From: Leptospira sp. WS39.C2
GTDB lineage: Bacteria > Spirochaetota > Leptospiria > Leptospirales > Leptospiraceae
Assembly: GCF_040833965.1 (NCBI RefSeq)
Contig: NZ_CP162142.1
Coordinates: 1,389,001 to 1,453,000, forward strand
Length of the DNA stretch: 64,000 nt
Direction of reading: 5' to 3'
Of the stretch, positions 1-8,301 are shown piece by piece; position 1 is the stretch's first letter; each line of letters opens with the position of its first letter. The notes beneath the pieces were generated by a model, which was given only the letters and a program-made list of their open reading frames with translations, had not been told where the DNA came from and searched no databases. A program made the translations under genes and the position numbers.

Positions 1-372
1 CAGATCACAAGGGCAGCCTTAAAGGCGATTGCATTACAGTCCTATGAACTTGCCAATGCCATGGAAAAGGAAACAGGAAAACCACTGAAGTTTTTACGAG
101 TGGATGGTGGTGCTACATCAAATGCATGGCTTATGCAATTCCAAGCAGACATCCTCGGAACAAAAGTCATCCGACCACAAAACGTAGACACAACAGTGCT
201 TGGAGCTGCCTACCTCGCAGGGCTTGAAAGAGGATTTTATAAATCAGTCGCACACTTGCGAAAAGAAGAAACAAAAACCACTCAATTCACTCCTAAGATG
301 AAAGAAGCAGAGCGAAAGGAAGAAATTGATAAGTGGAATTTGGCGATTGCAAGGGTGAAAACTGAAAACTAA
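1..372 (+). CDS. glpK: Glycerol kinase, C-terminal end (5' truncated by window)
   Basis: The reading frame is open from base 1 and ends at a TAA at 370-372, so only about the last 123 residues are present. Glycerol kinase (FGGY family) phosphorylates glycerol to glycerol-3-phosphate in the cytoplasm. The family signature around DGGATSNAWLMQFQADIL is clear; it is followed by the usual 'VLGAAYLAGL' helix and a Lys/Glu-rich tail. The catalytic N-terminal half lies outside the window. It converges on the membrane-protein gene starting at 1070, with 26 bases between the two stop codons and no obvious terminator hairpin. Confidence 0.93.
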   Translation, partial: QITRAALKAIALQSYELANAMEKETGKPLKFLRVDGGATSNAWLMQFQADILGTKVIRPQNVDTTVLGAAYLAGLERGFYKSVAHLRKEETKTTQFTPKMKEAERKEEIDKWNLAIARVKTEN

Positions 373-398
373 ACAAAATTTAATTTCTAGAGTCGATA

Positions 399-1070
399 TT
401 AGTTAAGTTCGGTTTGGTTCTTTTTTGGAATTCTGGATTCTATTTTGATAAGGTAGATTCCAATAAAAAGTAACCAAATCGGAAAACTCAATTGGCATAC
501 TAAGAGAACCCCTGGTGTTAGGAACCAGGGATAACTGGCTATCATCTGGAACCCAAATCCGAGTATTGCTGCAACTAAAATCAAACTTCCCATAGTCTTT
601 TTCCTATACGAAACTCCATACATTAAAATCAATAGGGCTAAAATGATAGAGATCATATGCATAATCCCTGTGATGAAACTTAATATGAAAACAATTGTAT
701 CAACGGTGAGTGGATAAACATTTACGGGATAAACAAGTCGTCCTAAAAGTAAATCAACAAGAACAAACAAAGGAATAATGAATAAATAAAACAAACCAGA
801 AGCATATAAGGAAAGTTTTGATTCGTGTTTTTGTCTCACATTCGTTAGGGTATAAATTGCTGGGAGTAAAGAGATTGTGGCAAAAATCAAAACCTCATCT
901 GCAAATTGAAGGTAAGGCTTCCATTCCGTAATCCATGAATGTAAATCTGATGTTTCACTAGGTGGTGGCGGAACGATATAGAGGAGTGAATCGTATATCG
1001 CAAATAACAGACTTGCGATAAAAAAAGGAAGTCCCTTTTGGGTATAATATTTGTTAACTAACTCTTTCAT
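399..1070 (-). CDS. Hypothetical integral membrane protein (about 6 TM)
   Basis: A 223-residue protein, not recognised. About six hydrophobic segments (near residues 14-32, 57-75, 88-110, 122-148, 158-175 and 182-208) alternate with short charged loops, and the C-terminus is polar and basic, so it is probably an inner-membrane protein. No catalytic motif was seen. It starts at ATG 1070 and stands alone: glpK converges from the left, and 59 bases separate it from the next minus-strand gene. No function is proposed. Confidence 0.75.
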   Translation of the reverse strand: MKELVNKYYTQKGLPFFIASLLFAIYDSLLYIVPPPPSETSDLHSWITEWKPYLQFADEVLIFATISLLPAIYTLTNVRQKHESKLSLYASGLFYLFIIPLFVLVDLLLGRLVYPVNVYPLTVDTIVFILSFITGIMHMISIILALLILMYGVSYRKKTMGSLILVAAILGFGFQMIASYPWFLTPGVLLVCQLSFPIWLLFIGIYLIKIESRIPKKNQTELN

Positions 1071-1129
1071 GTTGGTTAGTTTATTAAGAATATATTAAAG
1101 TCCACTGAAATAAAAAAATGAATCTAAGA

Positions 1130-2308
1130 TTAGTAATCAAACCATAAGAGAGAGAATTCAAATGGTTTTTTGTCTTTTGTAATCCCCGCTCCTACAAGGA
1201 ACAATCCCGTTTCATAATAGGAAATCTCTAAAATCAAATCTTTTGGCAAACGGTGGTATTCTATTGTTTCCATTTCTTTCCGTGTGAGAAAAAAATCAAA
1301 TCGGATGGTATCCATCCATTCTTTGGTTTTGAAAAATAGTTTGGTTTTGGTTTTTCCATAAAATTCTAAAAACTCACCATTTGCACAAAAATCAAATCGT
1401 TCCGAATCTTCAAACACGATGGTTTCGATAACATTCTCTTCACCATCTTCTCGGTAAGTGAAAACGGTTCCTTCTTCATAATACAAATTCCGAGCAAACC
1501 GTTTGTAAAGTTCAGCTTCAATGATTGAGATTAGATCTTCACCCTCTGGTGGTTTGACCTTTGGTGCAGTCTCAATTTGTTTCATTTTGTTTTTTGAAAT
1601 GGATCTTCGGATCACTTCTAAGACTGGTGGAGAAAGTTTTGGTAATATGTAACGGAAGAATCTTTCATCATGGTTTCTTAATATTTCCTGAAGGAAGATC
1701 CCATGAATGAGTGGGATTAGTTCAACTGTGAACATTTGGTGGTTTAGGAAATGGGCAAAGTCTGTTTCAAAGCGAAAGAGGTTTGTTACAATTTTCATTT
1801 CCTCTTCTTTGGTACCCGAATAAAGAATGGCGACCAATCGATTCAGGTAGAGTTTACTTTTTTTGTCCATGTATAAAGATTCAATTTCCTTTAGTACCAT
1901 TGATTCATCAAATTCAGGGTTTACGATGTCGCGGAGAGAAAGATACTTTGTTTGGTTAAACTTATCCCGTTTACTTCGATACAAATTTGTTGGGTTTTGT
2001 TTTTTTCCACCTACATTACGTTTGGCGGAAAAAAATCCAGTTTTTGGTTTTTGGAAAAAATCTGTTTTTTGGTCGGGGTTTTTGTAATAAGGAGGAGTGA
2101 TGACTGGTGTCTTTTCAAATGATTGGCGGTTGTAAATCAAATCGTATAAAAAACGTGGGAATAAAATAGGATCGGTAGATACCGAAGGTAGAGTCGGAAT
2201 TTTGTGAATGGGAACTGGGTAAAAGGGGTTAGGATTCGCTACAAAACGAGCGACGGAATCCAAATCAGCTAGAAAAAAGTGGTAATTATTTCCTTGGTTG
2301 TAAATCAA
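1130..2308 (-). CDS. Hypothetical protein, last gene of a three-gene set
   Basis: A 392-residue soluble protein with no recognised domain. The N-terminal third is rich in Pro, Asn and basic residues (a run near residues 85-120 is strongly basic); the rest has mixed alpha/beta character. No signal peptide or membrane segment is visible. The start is a TTG overlapping the stop of the upstream 81-residue ORF (TTGA at 2305-2308), which implies translational coupling. Together with that ORF and the Fe-ADH-like gene at 2558-3724 it forms a compact minus-strand operon, so the three products probably share a process that I cannot name. Confidence 0.7.
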   Translation of the reverse strand: MIYNQGNNYHFFLADLDSVARFVANPNPFYPVPIHKIPTLPSVSTDPILFPRFLYDLIYNRQSFEKTPVITPPYYKNPDQKTDFFQKPKTGFFSAKRNVGGKKQNPTNLYRSKRDKFNQTKYLSLRDIVNPEFDESMVLKEIESLYMDKKSKLYLNRLVAILYSGTKEEEMKIVTNLFRFETDFAHFLNHQMFTVELIPLIHGIFLQEILRNHDERFFRYILPKLSPPVLEVIRRSISKNKMKQIETAPKVKPPEGEDLISIIEAELYKRFARNLYYEEGTVFTYREDGEENVIETIVFEDSERFDFCANGEFLEFYGKTKTKLFFKTKEWMDTIRFDFFLTRKEMETIEYHRLPKDLILEISYYETGLFLVGAGITKDKKPFEFSLLWFDY

Positions 2309-2550
2309 ACGGGTGGTGATTTTTTTAATTTCTTTTGGATGCGAATGCGAAAGTGCTCCCAGTTATAATCTTTTTTTAAAATTTCTAATTCCTGGTCCAC
2401 ACCAAATCGCATAAAGTCAAAAATCTCTTCGTGTTCCATACCTACAACAATGGATAAGTCTTGGATCACCCTTTGCAGACGTCTTGCATCTCTGTCACTT
2501 AAGCTAAATGTTTCTAAGAGTTTTTGTTCAAATTCAGTGAGTTGGATCAA
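2305..2550 (-). CDS. Hypothetical small protein
   Basis: An 81-residue, highly charged, helical protein that I do not recognise. It starts at TTG 2550 with an AGGA-like Shine-Dalgarno just upstream, seven bases after the Fe-ADH-like gene stops, and its stop codon overlaps the start of the 392-residue gene. The position as a coupled middle gene supports it being real. There is no signal peptide, Cys motif or membrane segment. Confidence 0.65.
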   Translation of the reverse strand: MIQLTEFEQKLLETFSLSDRDARRLQRVIQDLSIVVGMEHEEIFDFMRFGVDQELEILKKDYNWEHFRIRIQKKLKKSPPV

Positions 2551-2557
2551 AATTTTC

Positions 2558-3724
2558 CTAAAACGCAGCCACTAGGATGGTTTCGATTTCATTTTTGGGA
2601 AGTTCTCTTGGAAGACAATCAAGAAATGAATATGTGGCCGCAAGTGTCGCAATCCCAGGTAGGTCGATTTTTTTCACTTCATACTCAGAGAGACGTTGTG
2701 GGATTCGTAACTCCAGATAAATTTTCCGGATTCCTTCCACCGCTTTGATCGCAGCTTCAATTACGGAAATATTGGTCACATCTTCGTCTAGTGCTCTTGC
2801 AATCATCACATACTTACCTGCGGAAGAAGTGAGGTTGTATTCCATAACGTGTGGGAGTAGGATCGACATACTTTGAAAAATATCTAAATTGGTGACAGTT
2901 GTAACTGCCAAAGAAAGTGCATAACAGAGTCCAAGACTGCTTGTGGATTGAGCAATACCAGCAAGTAAACTTGCCGCATAAATGGAGTTTTTCGGTCCTA
3001 AGTTTCTTGGTTCCCGAATGGCAGGCACTATGTTTTTGGAAATGAGTTCTATAGAACGTAAAGCAGTGGAAGAGGTGATTTCGTTCGCGTATTTAGAGAG
3101 AATGCTATCAACGGCTGCTGATAAAATAGATATTCCTGTTTTGGCTGTTTCTGAACTCGACATACCAGCACCAATTTTCGGATCAGAGACTATGAGTTCT
3201 GGAAACGCCCATTCATGAGCGAAGTACTTTCTGTTTTTGTCTTTGTCATCTACGATGGAAAAAAATGGGGAACACTCATTGCCGAGTAGGGGTTTTGTTG
3301 GAACAACCACAAGAGGAAGTCCTTTTTTTTTCGGTTGTTTTCTTCCTACTAATAGTTCTTCAGCAAACAAATCATTGGTGGCAAGTAGAGAAGCCGCTTT
3401 ACCAGCGTTCATCGATTCAAAGGAACCATAAGCCACAACACAATCCGCATTGGAGATTCGTAAAAAATGAGCACAAGTATCTAAATCTTTAAAATGCACA
3501 CGGTCTACTATGTCATCATAAATGATCACACCTTCTGCGTGTTTTTCTAAACTTGTTTTAATAATCGAAAGTTCTTCGGAGTTTTCTAACTCTTTTTGAG
3601 TCGTGATGAGAACCACTCTAGATCCAATGTTTTTAACAAAAGATCCGAGTTTGTATCCACAATCGATTTCGAAATGTATTTTAGGTGGAAATTGAAAATT
3701 AATCCATTCGGGGAGAACTGGCAT
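2558..3724 (-). CDS. Iron-containing alcohol dehydrogenase-fold protein lacking metal ligands
   Basis: A 388-residue protein of the usual Fe-ADH/glycerol-dehydrogenase length. Recognisable family blocks are AYGSFESMNAGKAASLL (the nucleotide-binding GGGS-D-AK block), PTKPLLGNECSPF, PELIVSDPKI, ASLLAGIAQSTSSLGLCYAL and ILLPHVMEYN. The residues that hold the metal in this family are changed: the GMDALTH block reads GISILSA (Asp and His lost), the H-x3-H block reads YALSL, and the PHG histidine is also absent. It may be a pseudo-enzyme or act on another substrate without metal. ATG 3724 has an AGGGGA Shine-Dalgarno. It heads the operon with the two hypothetical genes downstream. Confidence 0.75.
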   Translation of the reverse strand: MPVLPEWINFQFPPKIHFEIDCGYKLGSFVKNIGSRVVLITTQKELENSEELSIIKTSLEKHAEGVIIYDDIVDRVHFKDLDTCAHFLRISNADCVVAYGSFESMNAGKAASLLATNDLFAEELLVGRKQPKKKGLPLVVVPTKPLLGNECSPFFSIVDDKDKNRKYFAHEWAFPELIVSDPKIGAGMSSSETAKTGISILSAAVDSILSKYANEITSSTALRSIELISKNIVPAIREPRNLGPKNSIYAASLLAGIAQSTSSLGLCYALSLAVTTVTNLDIFQSMSILLPHVMEYNLTSSAGKYVMIARALDEDVTNISVIEAAIKAVEGIRKIYLELRIPQRLSEYEVKKIDLPGIATLAATYSFLDCLPRELPKNEIETILVAAF

Positions 3725-3807
3725 ACGATCCCCTAACTATGAATGTACGAAGCGTGAGAAATCCTCGGAGAGGACAATAACAAAGGATCCCTCACCACCT
3801 GTCCTTT

Positions 3808-4134
3808 TTACTGTTGTCCGAGGAAAGACGTTGCAATTTGATCGGAAATTTTATCTAACATCTCTGGTGAAAGAGTGTCATAGTCTCCGTTTTTCAATCG
3901 TTCTTTGATCGCCTTGATTTTTTCAGTGCGGTCTTCTTCTGGAGGAGCTTGAACGATTTGTTTTGCAATTTGTTTCACTTCAGCTTGGAGTTTTGCTTCC
4001 GAAGCTATTTTTTTAGCAGCATCCGAAATGGAAATTGTATCCACTGGTGCTTGTGATTCGGTTTCTTTTGGTCCTTGTGGTTTTTTTGGTTCATAACCGT
4101 AACCACCAACTCGACCTACTTTATCGATGTTCAT
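3808..4134 (-). CDS. flgM: FlgM-like anti-sigma-28 factor
   Basis: A 108-residue protein with FlgM layout: a Gly-rich basic N-terminus, the 'VDTISISDAAKKIASEA' segment typical of FlgM, and a C-terminal helical region (EKIKAIKERLKNGDYDTLSPEMLDKI) matching the sigma-28-binding FlgM domain. FlgM holds FliA inactive until the flagellar hook is complete and is then exported, or otherwise relieved in spirochetes. ATG 4134 has an AGAGGA Shine-Dalgarno. It lies between rsmI and the Fe-ADH-like operon; no other flagellar gene is adjacent, and the nearest is the FlaA-like gene about 5.4 kb away. Confidence 0.75.
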   Translation of the reverse strand: MNIDKVGRVGGYGYEPKKPQGPKETESQAPVDTISISDAAKKIASEAKLQAEVKQIAKQIVQAPPEEDRTEKIKAIKERLKNGDYDTLSPEMLDKISDQIATSFLGQQ

Positions 4135-4155
4135 ATATTTAGTCCTCTTCCTACA

Positions 4156-4878
4156 TCACATATCGGAGGAATCTGAATTTCCCTTAAGTGATTTTTTTCG
4201 ATGGTTTAAGAGAAATACAAATTCTCCCTTCGCATTGGGAGGTTTTTCCGCCAATTCCCTAGGATTTGCATAGTAAAGTACCTCTTCAAAGGCCTTTGTC
4301 AACTCCCTTCCCACAAGAACTTCCGTTTGTGGGTACAATTCCTCGAGTAAGGGATACAACCTAGGGAGTTTGTGAACGGATTCGTAAAACACAATGAGCC
4401 CTTCGGTTTCCCTTGCTTTCTCTAATTCTCGGCGTTTTTTACTCGGTTTTTCAGAGAGAAATCCTAAAAAAAGTGTGGGATTGACTTGGAACCCAGAAAC
4501 AGATAAAAGCGCTGTTAGTGCCGAAGCCCCTGGTATCGGGACAATGGGAATTCCATTTTCCCGAGCAATGCGAACCATTTGGCTACCTGGGTCGGAGACA
4601 CCAGGAGTTCCTGCATCCGATACAAGAGCCATAGACTTTCCTTGTTTCAATTGTTCTAGGACATTGGCATAAGGAGTTTCGGAGTGGTCTTTGTATAGGG
4701 CAAGGACTGAGGTTGCAATTCCCAGTTTATGGAAGAGGGATTTAGTTTCCTTTGCAGATTCACAGAGGACAAGGTCTACGTCTTTAAATACTTCCAAAGC
4801 ACGGAGGGTAATGTCTCCCATATTGCCAATAGGAGTCGCCACCACATATAAATTTCCGGATTCGCGTTTATGGGCCAA
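4156..4878 (-). CDS. rsmI: 16S rRNA (cytidine1402-2'-O)-methyltransferase
   Basis: RsmI 2'-O-methylates C1402 in the 16S rRNA decoding centre. It shows the tetrapyrrole-methylase-fold signatures YVVATPIGNMGDITLRAL near the N-terminus and VSDAGTPGVSDPG, then GFLSEKPSKKRREL and FYESVHKLP. The frame is open much further upstream, inside the Cys-rich tail of the lipoprotein gene. I chose TTG 4878, which leaves only an 11-base overlap and an N-terminus like other RsmI proteins. ATG 4932, with a GGGG-type Shine-Dalgarno, is an alternative that adds 18 residues but overlaps the lipoprotein gene by 65 bases. Identity is firm; the start is not. Confidence 0.88.
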   Translation of the reverse strand: MAHKRESGNLYVVATPIGNMGDITLRALEVFKDVDLVLCESAKETKSLFHKLGIATSVLALYKDHSETPYANVLEQLKQGKSMALVSDAGTPGVSDPGSQMVRIARENGIPIVPIPGASALTALLSVSGFQVNPTLFLGFLSEKPSKKRRELEKARETEGLIVFYESVHKLPRLYPLLEELYPQTEVLVGRELTKAFEEVLYYANPRELAEKPPNAKGEFVFLLNHRKKSLKGNSDSSDM

Positions 4879-5608
4879 CGGATTGGCATCCTGGAGGGGT
4901 TTGTCCGGAAGGACAAGTACAACCCAATTCATTATTCCCCTTGGTACATGGGTTACAAGCGGTTCCGAGAGCACAGGCACTCGGTGTTCCGCACGCCGGG
5001 TTTGAACAGGTGGTTGTATTACATCCGACACCCACAGCACAGACCGTTTGGATGTCATTCACTCGGTTTGGAATGGCACAGGTACTCACCGCAGTGGAAG
5101 GGTTAGAAATCAGTCCCCCCGTTAACATCGAACGAATGGTAAAATTGTAAATTTGGCATTTTTGGAAAAACTCAGTCCCAGGTGGTGGGACAGCAAACCG
5201 AATCCGTTTGGTGATGACACGGCTGGAAGATGTGGATGCTTCATAAGGCAAATGGGGGAAACTAGGTTGGACCCCATCTTCTAACCATTCCCCTTGGACG
5301 GTTTGGATGACCCCTGGGAAGGCGGTTGTCACATACAAATTATAACCAACAAACTGTGGTTCTCTGTTTGTCACATAGTATTTGATGACGTATTCTGGCC
5401 TGGGATCAGCGTTATAATTGAAAAAATCAGTTTGGAAATCAGTTGTGATGTTACTATTTACAGCTACCACGGAAAGCAGCTGCGGGACATTGGGTGGCAC
5501 TAAAAAGACAAAAGGAGCCACGGGAGTGTCTGTGTTCACTCCACAATGAAAAAAAGAGAGAAAAGATACGCAGACGTAATATATTGGATGTAAAGAAGGA
5601 AAACGCAT
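4868..5608 (-). CDS. Putative Cys-rich lipoprotein
   Basis: A 246-residue protein. The hydrophobic N-terminus ends in a lipobox-like LSFFHC at residue 22, so it is probably a spirochetal lipoprotein. A Pro/Thr-rich beta-like region with aromatic residues follows; the last ~60 residues hold about ten Cys in short spacings (for example CNTTTCSNPACG and GCTCPSG), suggesting a disulfide-rich tail. No homologous family was recognised. The 3' end overlaps the rsmI start region. It is divergent from the anchored protein at 5651, with 42 bases between the start codons. Confidence 0.7.
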   Translation of the reverse strand: MRFPSLHPIYYVCVSFLSFFHCGVNTDTPVAPFVFLVPPNVPQLLSVVAVNSNITTDFQTDFFNYNADPRPEYVIKYYVTNREPQFVGYNLYVTTAFPGVIQTVQGEWLEDGVQPSFPHLPYEASTSSSRVITKRIRFAVPPPGTEFFQKCQIYNFTIRSMLTGGLISNPSTAVSTCAIPNRVNDIQTVCAVGVGCNTTTCSNPACGTPSACALGTACNPCTKGNNELGCTCPSGQTPPGCQSVGP

Positions 5609-5650
5609 TCTGTTTCTCGTTTCCCTTCCAAGTTTTCAGGAATTCAATCT

Positions 5651-6346
5651 ATGGGAATCCAAAAAAAATTACTATTTGTCTCCATTTCACTCATTGGACT
5701 TTTTTTTCTCATCCTGCTTATGCTCGGTGGTGAGGACGAAGATGAGATCCGGCGTAAAAAAGAAAAAAGTTCTCAGGCCCTTGCCTTATTTGGTGGTGGG
5801 TCAAGTAACCCAAAAGGCACAAACCGACTCGGTGTTCGGGGTGAAGAGTCAGGGTCCATTTTTGATTCCGATTATTATAATGCTGGTGGGATGCGTTATG
5901 AAGACGATCCGAACATTGCTACTGGCGAATCCGGTGAGATCCCAATCAACCCTCAAACAGGGAAACCATACCCTCCTGAAGCCATGCAGGCCTTTGAGGA
6001 ATTAAGAGAACAATTCCCTGAAAATGACCTCATCCCCAAACGGATGACTGCAGAAGACAAGAAAAAACAAGCAGAGTTCAACCAAAAACTCACAAGAGCC
6101 ACTAATTCAGTGTTTGGTGGAAATGCAAATGCCACTGACATCACTACTTATTACAGCCATGTTAGGAAACAAGGGAAAGATAGGCTTGAGATCATCAATT
6201 ACCTGATTGAGTCACAAGGCGGTGATGATTCCGAAATGGATAAAAAATTCCAAGAAATTTTGAAAAACATCCAATACCAAAACGAACAAATTGAAAAAGA
6301 AGCTGCAAATGCTTATGCAAAGGCTGGGCTTGCACCACCCAATTAA
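5651..6346 (+). CDS. Hypothetical membrane-anchored protein
   Basis: A 231-residue protein: one N-terminal membrane anchor (about residues 7-26) followed by an acidic then basic stretch (GGEDEDEIRRKKEK) and a hydrophilic domain with low-complexity Gly/Asn/Pro segments, ending in a helical Gln/Glu-rich region. The predicted topology is a periplasmic or cytoplasmic domain tethered to the inner membrane. It is not recognised. ATG 5651 has an AGGAA Shine-Dalgarno. It converges on nadE with a 4-base overlap of the 3' ends (6343-6346). Confidence 0.7.
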   Translation: MGIQKKLLFVSISLIGLFFLILLMLGGEDEDEIRRKKEKSSQALALFGGGSSNPKGTNRLGVRGEESGSIFDSDYYNAGGMRYEDDPNIATGESGEIPINPQTGKPYPPEAMQAFEELREQFPENDLIPKRMTAEDKKKQAEFNQKLTRATNSVFGGNANATDITTYYSHVRKQGKDRLEIINYLIESQGGDDSEMDKKFQEILKNIQYQNEQIEKEAANAYAKAGLAPPN

Positions 6347-8301
6347 GTTTCGTTAGAAAGGATTGGAAACCGGTAACTGGATTTAGGATCCAGACCATAA
6401 TCATCCAAATGGAAAGAGGGAGGTAACCTTTCTCTTTTCCATTGGGAGATTCCAAATAATTTTTTGAATTTTTCTAAACAAACCATTAGGTGTTCCTTGG
6501 ATTCCCAAGGAAATTCTTTTATTAGTTCTTCTATGACATTCGATTCTTCCATACCCAAATACACTAATTTCCTTTCGATGGAATTGAGGATTGGGTATGG
6601 CATCAGGTCTTTTTCGTCTTCTTGGTGTTCGGCGAGAGGTTTTAATTCTGCAGTTGGTTTTGTATTCCTTAATAATTGAATGGAATGTTTTGGTGTTATA
6701 AAACGATTATTCCCTTTTTGGATATCGTCAAGCCAATCTAACAAAAATTCCTTACTCACTCCTGCGAGGGGAGCAATGGAACCAGAAGAATCTCCATCCA
6801 TTGTTGTATAACCTACAGCTGCTTCACTCCTGTTCCCAGTTGAGAGTAGTAGGTGCCCATTTAAGTTTGCGAGTAACCAAATCAGTGGAGAACGAACTCT
6901 CGCTTGTATGTTTTGTAAAGCAAGGTCATGTTCCTTCCAATTGAGTTTGGTTCCTTTTACCGATTCGATGATGGATACGGAACTCGAGACCATTTCATCA
7001 ATGGATATGGAATGAAATTCACATCCTAGTTCTTCACTTAAGGTTTTTGCAATACCTTCTGTTTCTTCCGAGTTGTTTTTTGTTTTTTGGTACAAAGTAA
7101 CTAGGATATTTTTTTCATTGATTCCTAATTTGGTGAATGTCTCTTCCCCAATTTCGGTTTTAGCGATGGAAACCATTGCGGAGACAAGTAAGGCACAAGT
7201 CGCACTATCTGCTCCACCTGATAAAGATAAGGTATAACCTTTTGTTTTTGATTTGCGTAAATAGTCAAAAAGGCCAAGGCATACAGCTTTTGTGAATTCT
7301 TCAAATAAACTGAAATCTTCGGTAAAAATTTGTTTTTCTGGGTTCGGAATTACTAAATTGGATCCTTCTCGTTTGTCCAAAACTTGTAAGTGGGTCGGTC
7401 TAACGAAACTTTGATTAGATTCCTTTCCAAGTGTGATGGTTTGGATTTGATCGTTATGGAAATTAGGATGAGGTTCTCTAAAACTTCGTGCTTTGGACGC
7501 TTGGATTTCCTTCGCTGTAAACGTATGAGTGGTGATGGCAAAAGGAGAGAAGTGTAATCTTGGTCCTTCATTTCGTAATTCCCCGCAAGAGGCAAAAAAA
7601 GATCCACCTTCAAAAATAATCCGACCCGATTCGTTCCCACAGAGATTGGTGAAGACTTGTATGTTGTTTTGATTGCGACTAGTTTCTTTGAAAATTTGTC
7701 TACGGATAGATTGTTTTCCCATCGCAAAATGAGATGCACCTGGGGATAAAATTACATCAGCGCCCATCAAATTATAAATTTGTGATGGTTTAAAGGATGA
7801 CCAACTGTCTTCACAAACCTCAATGGCAAAAATCCAATCATTGCATTTGAATAAAAAATTTCCAAAAGGAATCGTTTCGTTACCAAAGGAGATAGATTTA
7901 CTTTGAAACTCCTTTGCCGAATGAAACCACCTTCGTTCATAATGTACGCCAGTGTTTGCTAAATTGAGTTTTGGAATGATTGCTTGGATTTTTTTGTCAT
8001 ACAATACGGCCATACAATTGTATAAAAATGAATGGGCAAATACCGGAAGGCCAACAACTACAACTTGATTTGGAGATAAGTTTTTGATTTTATTTAAAAC
8101 TTCGATCGATTTTTCCCAAAGTTTAGGTCGGTAAAATGCATCTTCACAACCATAACCAGAGATACAAAGTTCAGGAAAAAGAATGAGGTCAGCATCTGCA
8201 CAGCCTTTGTTTTGGATGGCAGAAGAGATTGTTTCAAAATTGCCTAAAAAATCAAGTGGTGTGGTATTTAAGGAAACAGCGGCAATTTTAGATTTTGTCA
8301 T
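6343..8301 (-). CDS. nadE: Glutamine-dependent NAD+ synthetase
   Basis: A 652-residue two-domain enzyme that amidates nicotinic-acid adenine dinucleotide to NAD+, using ammonia released from glutamine. The N-terminal nitrilase-type glutaminase shows the Glu of FPELCISGYG (residue ~44), the Lys of PKLNLANTG and the Cys of IEVCED. The C-terminal synthetase has the PP-loop SLSGGADSA and a conserved STGNRSEAAVGY block. ATG 8301 was chosen over an in-frame codon 12 residues upstream because it begins directly at MTKSKIAAVS and overlaps waaA by only 14 bases. It is probably co-transcribed with waaA and the FlaA-like gene. Confidence 0.92.
   Translation of the reverse strand: MTKSKIAAVSLNTTPLDFLGNFETISSAIQNKGCADADLILFPELCISGYGCEDAFYRPKLWEKSIEVLNKIKNLSPNQVVVVGLPVFAHSFLYNCMAVLYDKKIQAIIPKLNLANTGVHYERRWFHSAKEFQSKSISFGNETIPFGNFLFKCNDWIFAIEVCEDSWSSFKPSQIYNLMGADVILSPGASHFAMGKQSIRRQIFKETSRNQNNIQVFTNLCGNESGRIIFEGGSFFASCGELRNEGPRLHFSPFAITTHTFTAKEIQASKARSFREPHPNFHNDQIQTITLGKESNQSFVRPTHLQVLDKREGSNLVIPNPEKQIFTEDFSLFEEFTKAVCLGLFDYLRKSKTKGYTLSLSGGADSATCALLVSAMVSIAKTEIGEETFTKLGINEKNILVTLYQKTKNNSEETEGIAKTLSEELGCEFHSISIDEMVSSSVSIIESVKGTKLNWKEHDLALQNIQARVRSPLIWLLANLNGHLLLSTGNRSEAAVGYTTMDGDSSGSIAPLAGVSKEFLLDWLDDIQKGNNRFITPKHSIQLLRNTKPTAELKPLAEHQEDEKDLMPYPILNSIERKLVYLGMEESNVIEELIKEFPWESKEHLMVCLEKFKKLFGISQWKRERLPPSFHLDDYGLDPKSSYRFPILSNET

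Noticed and set aside
3770..3818. AGGACA...TGTCCTTTTT inverted repeat resembling a terminator
   Set aside because: T run is on the plus strand where no gene ends; the loop is long. It does not serve the minus-strand genes.
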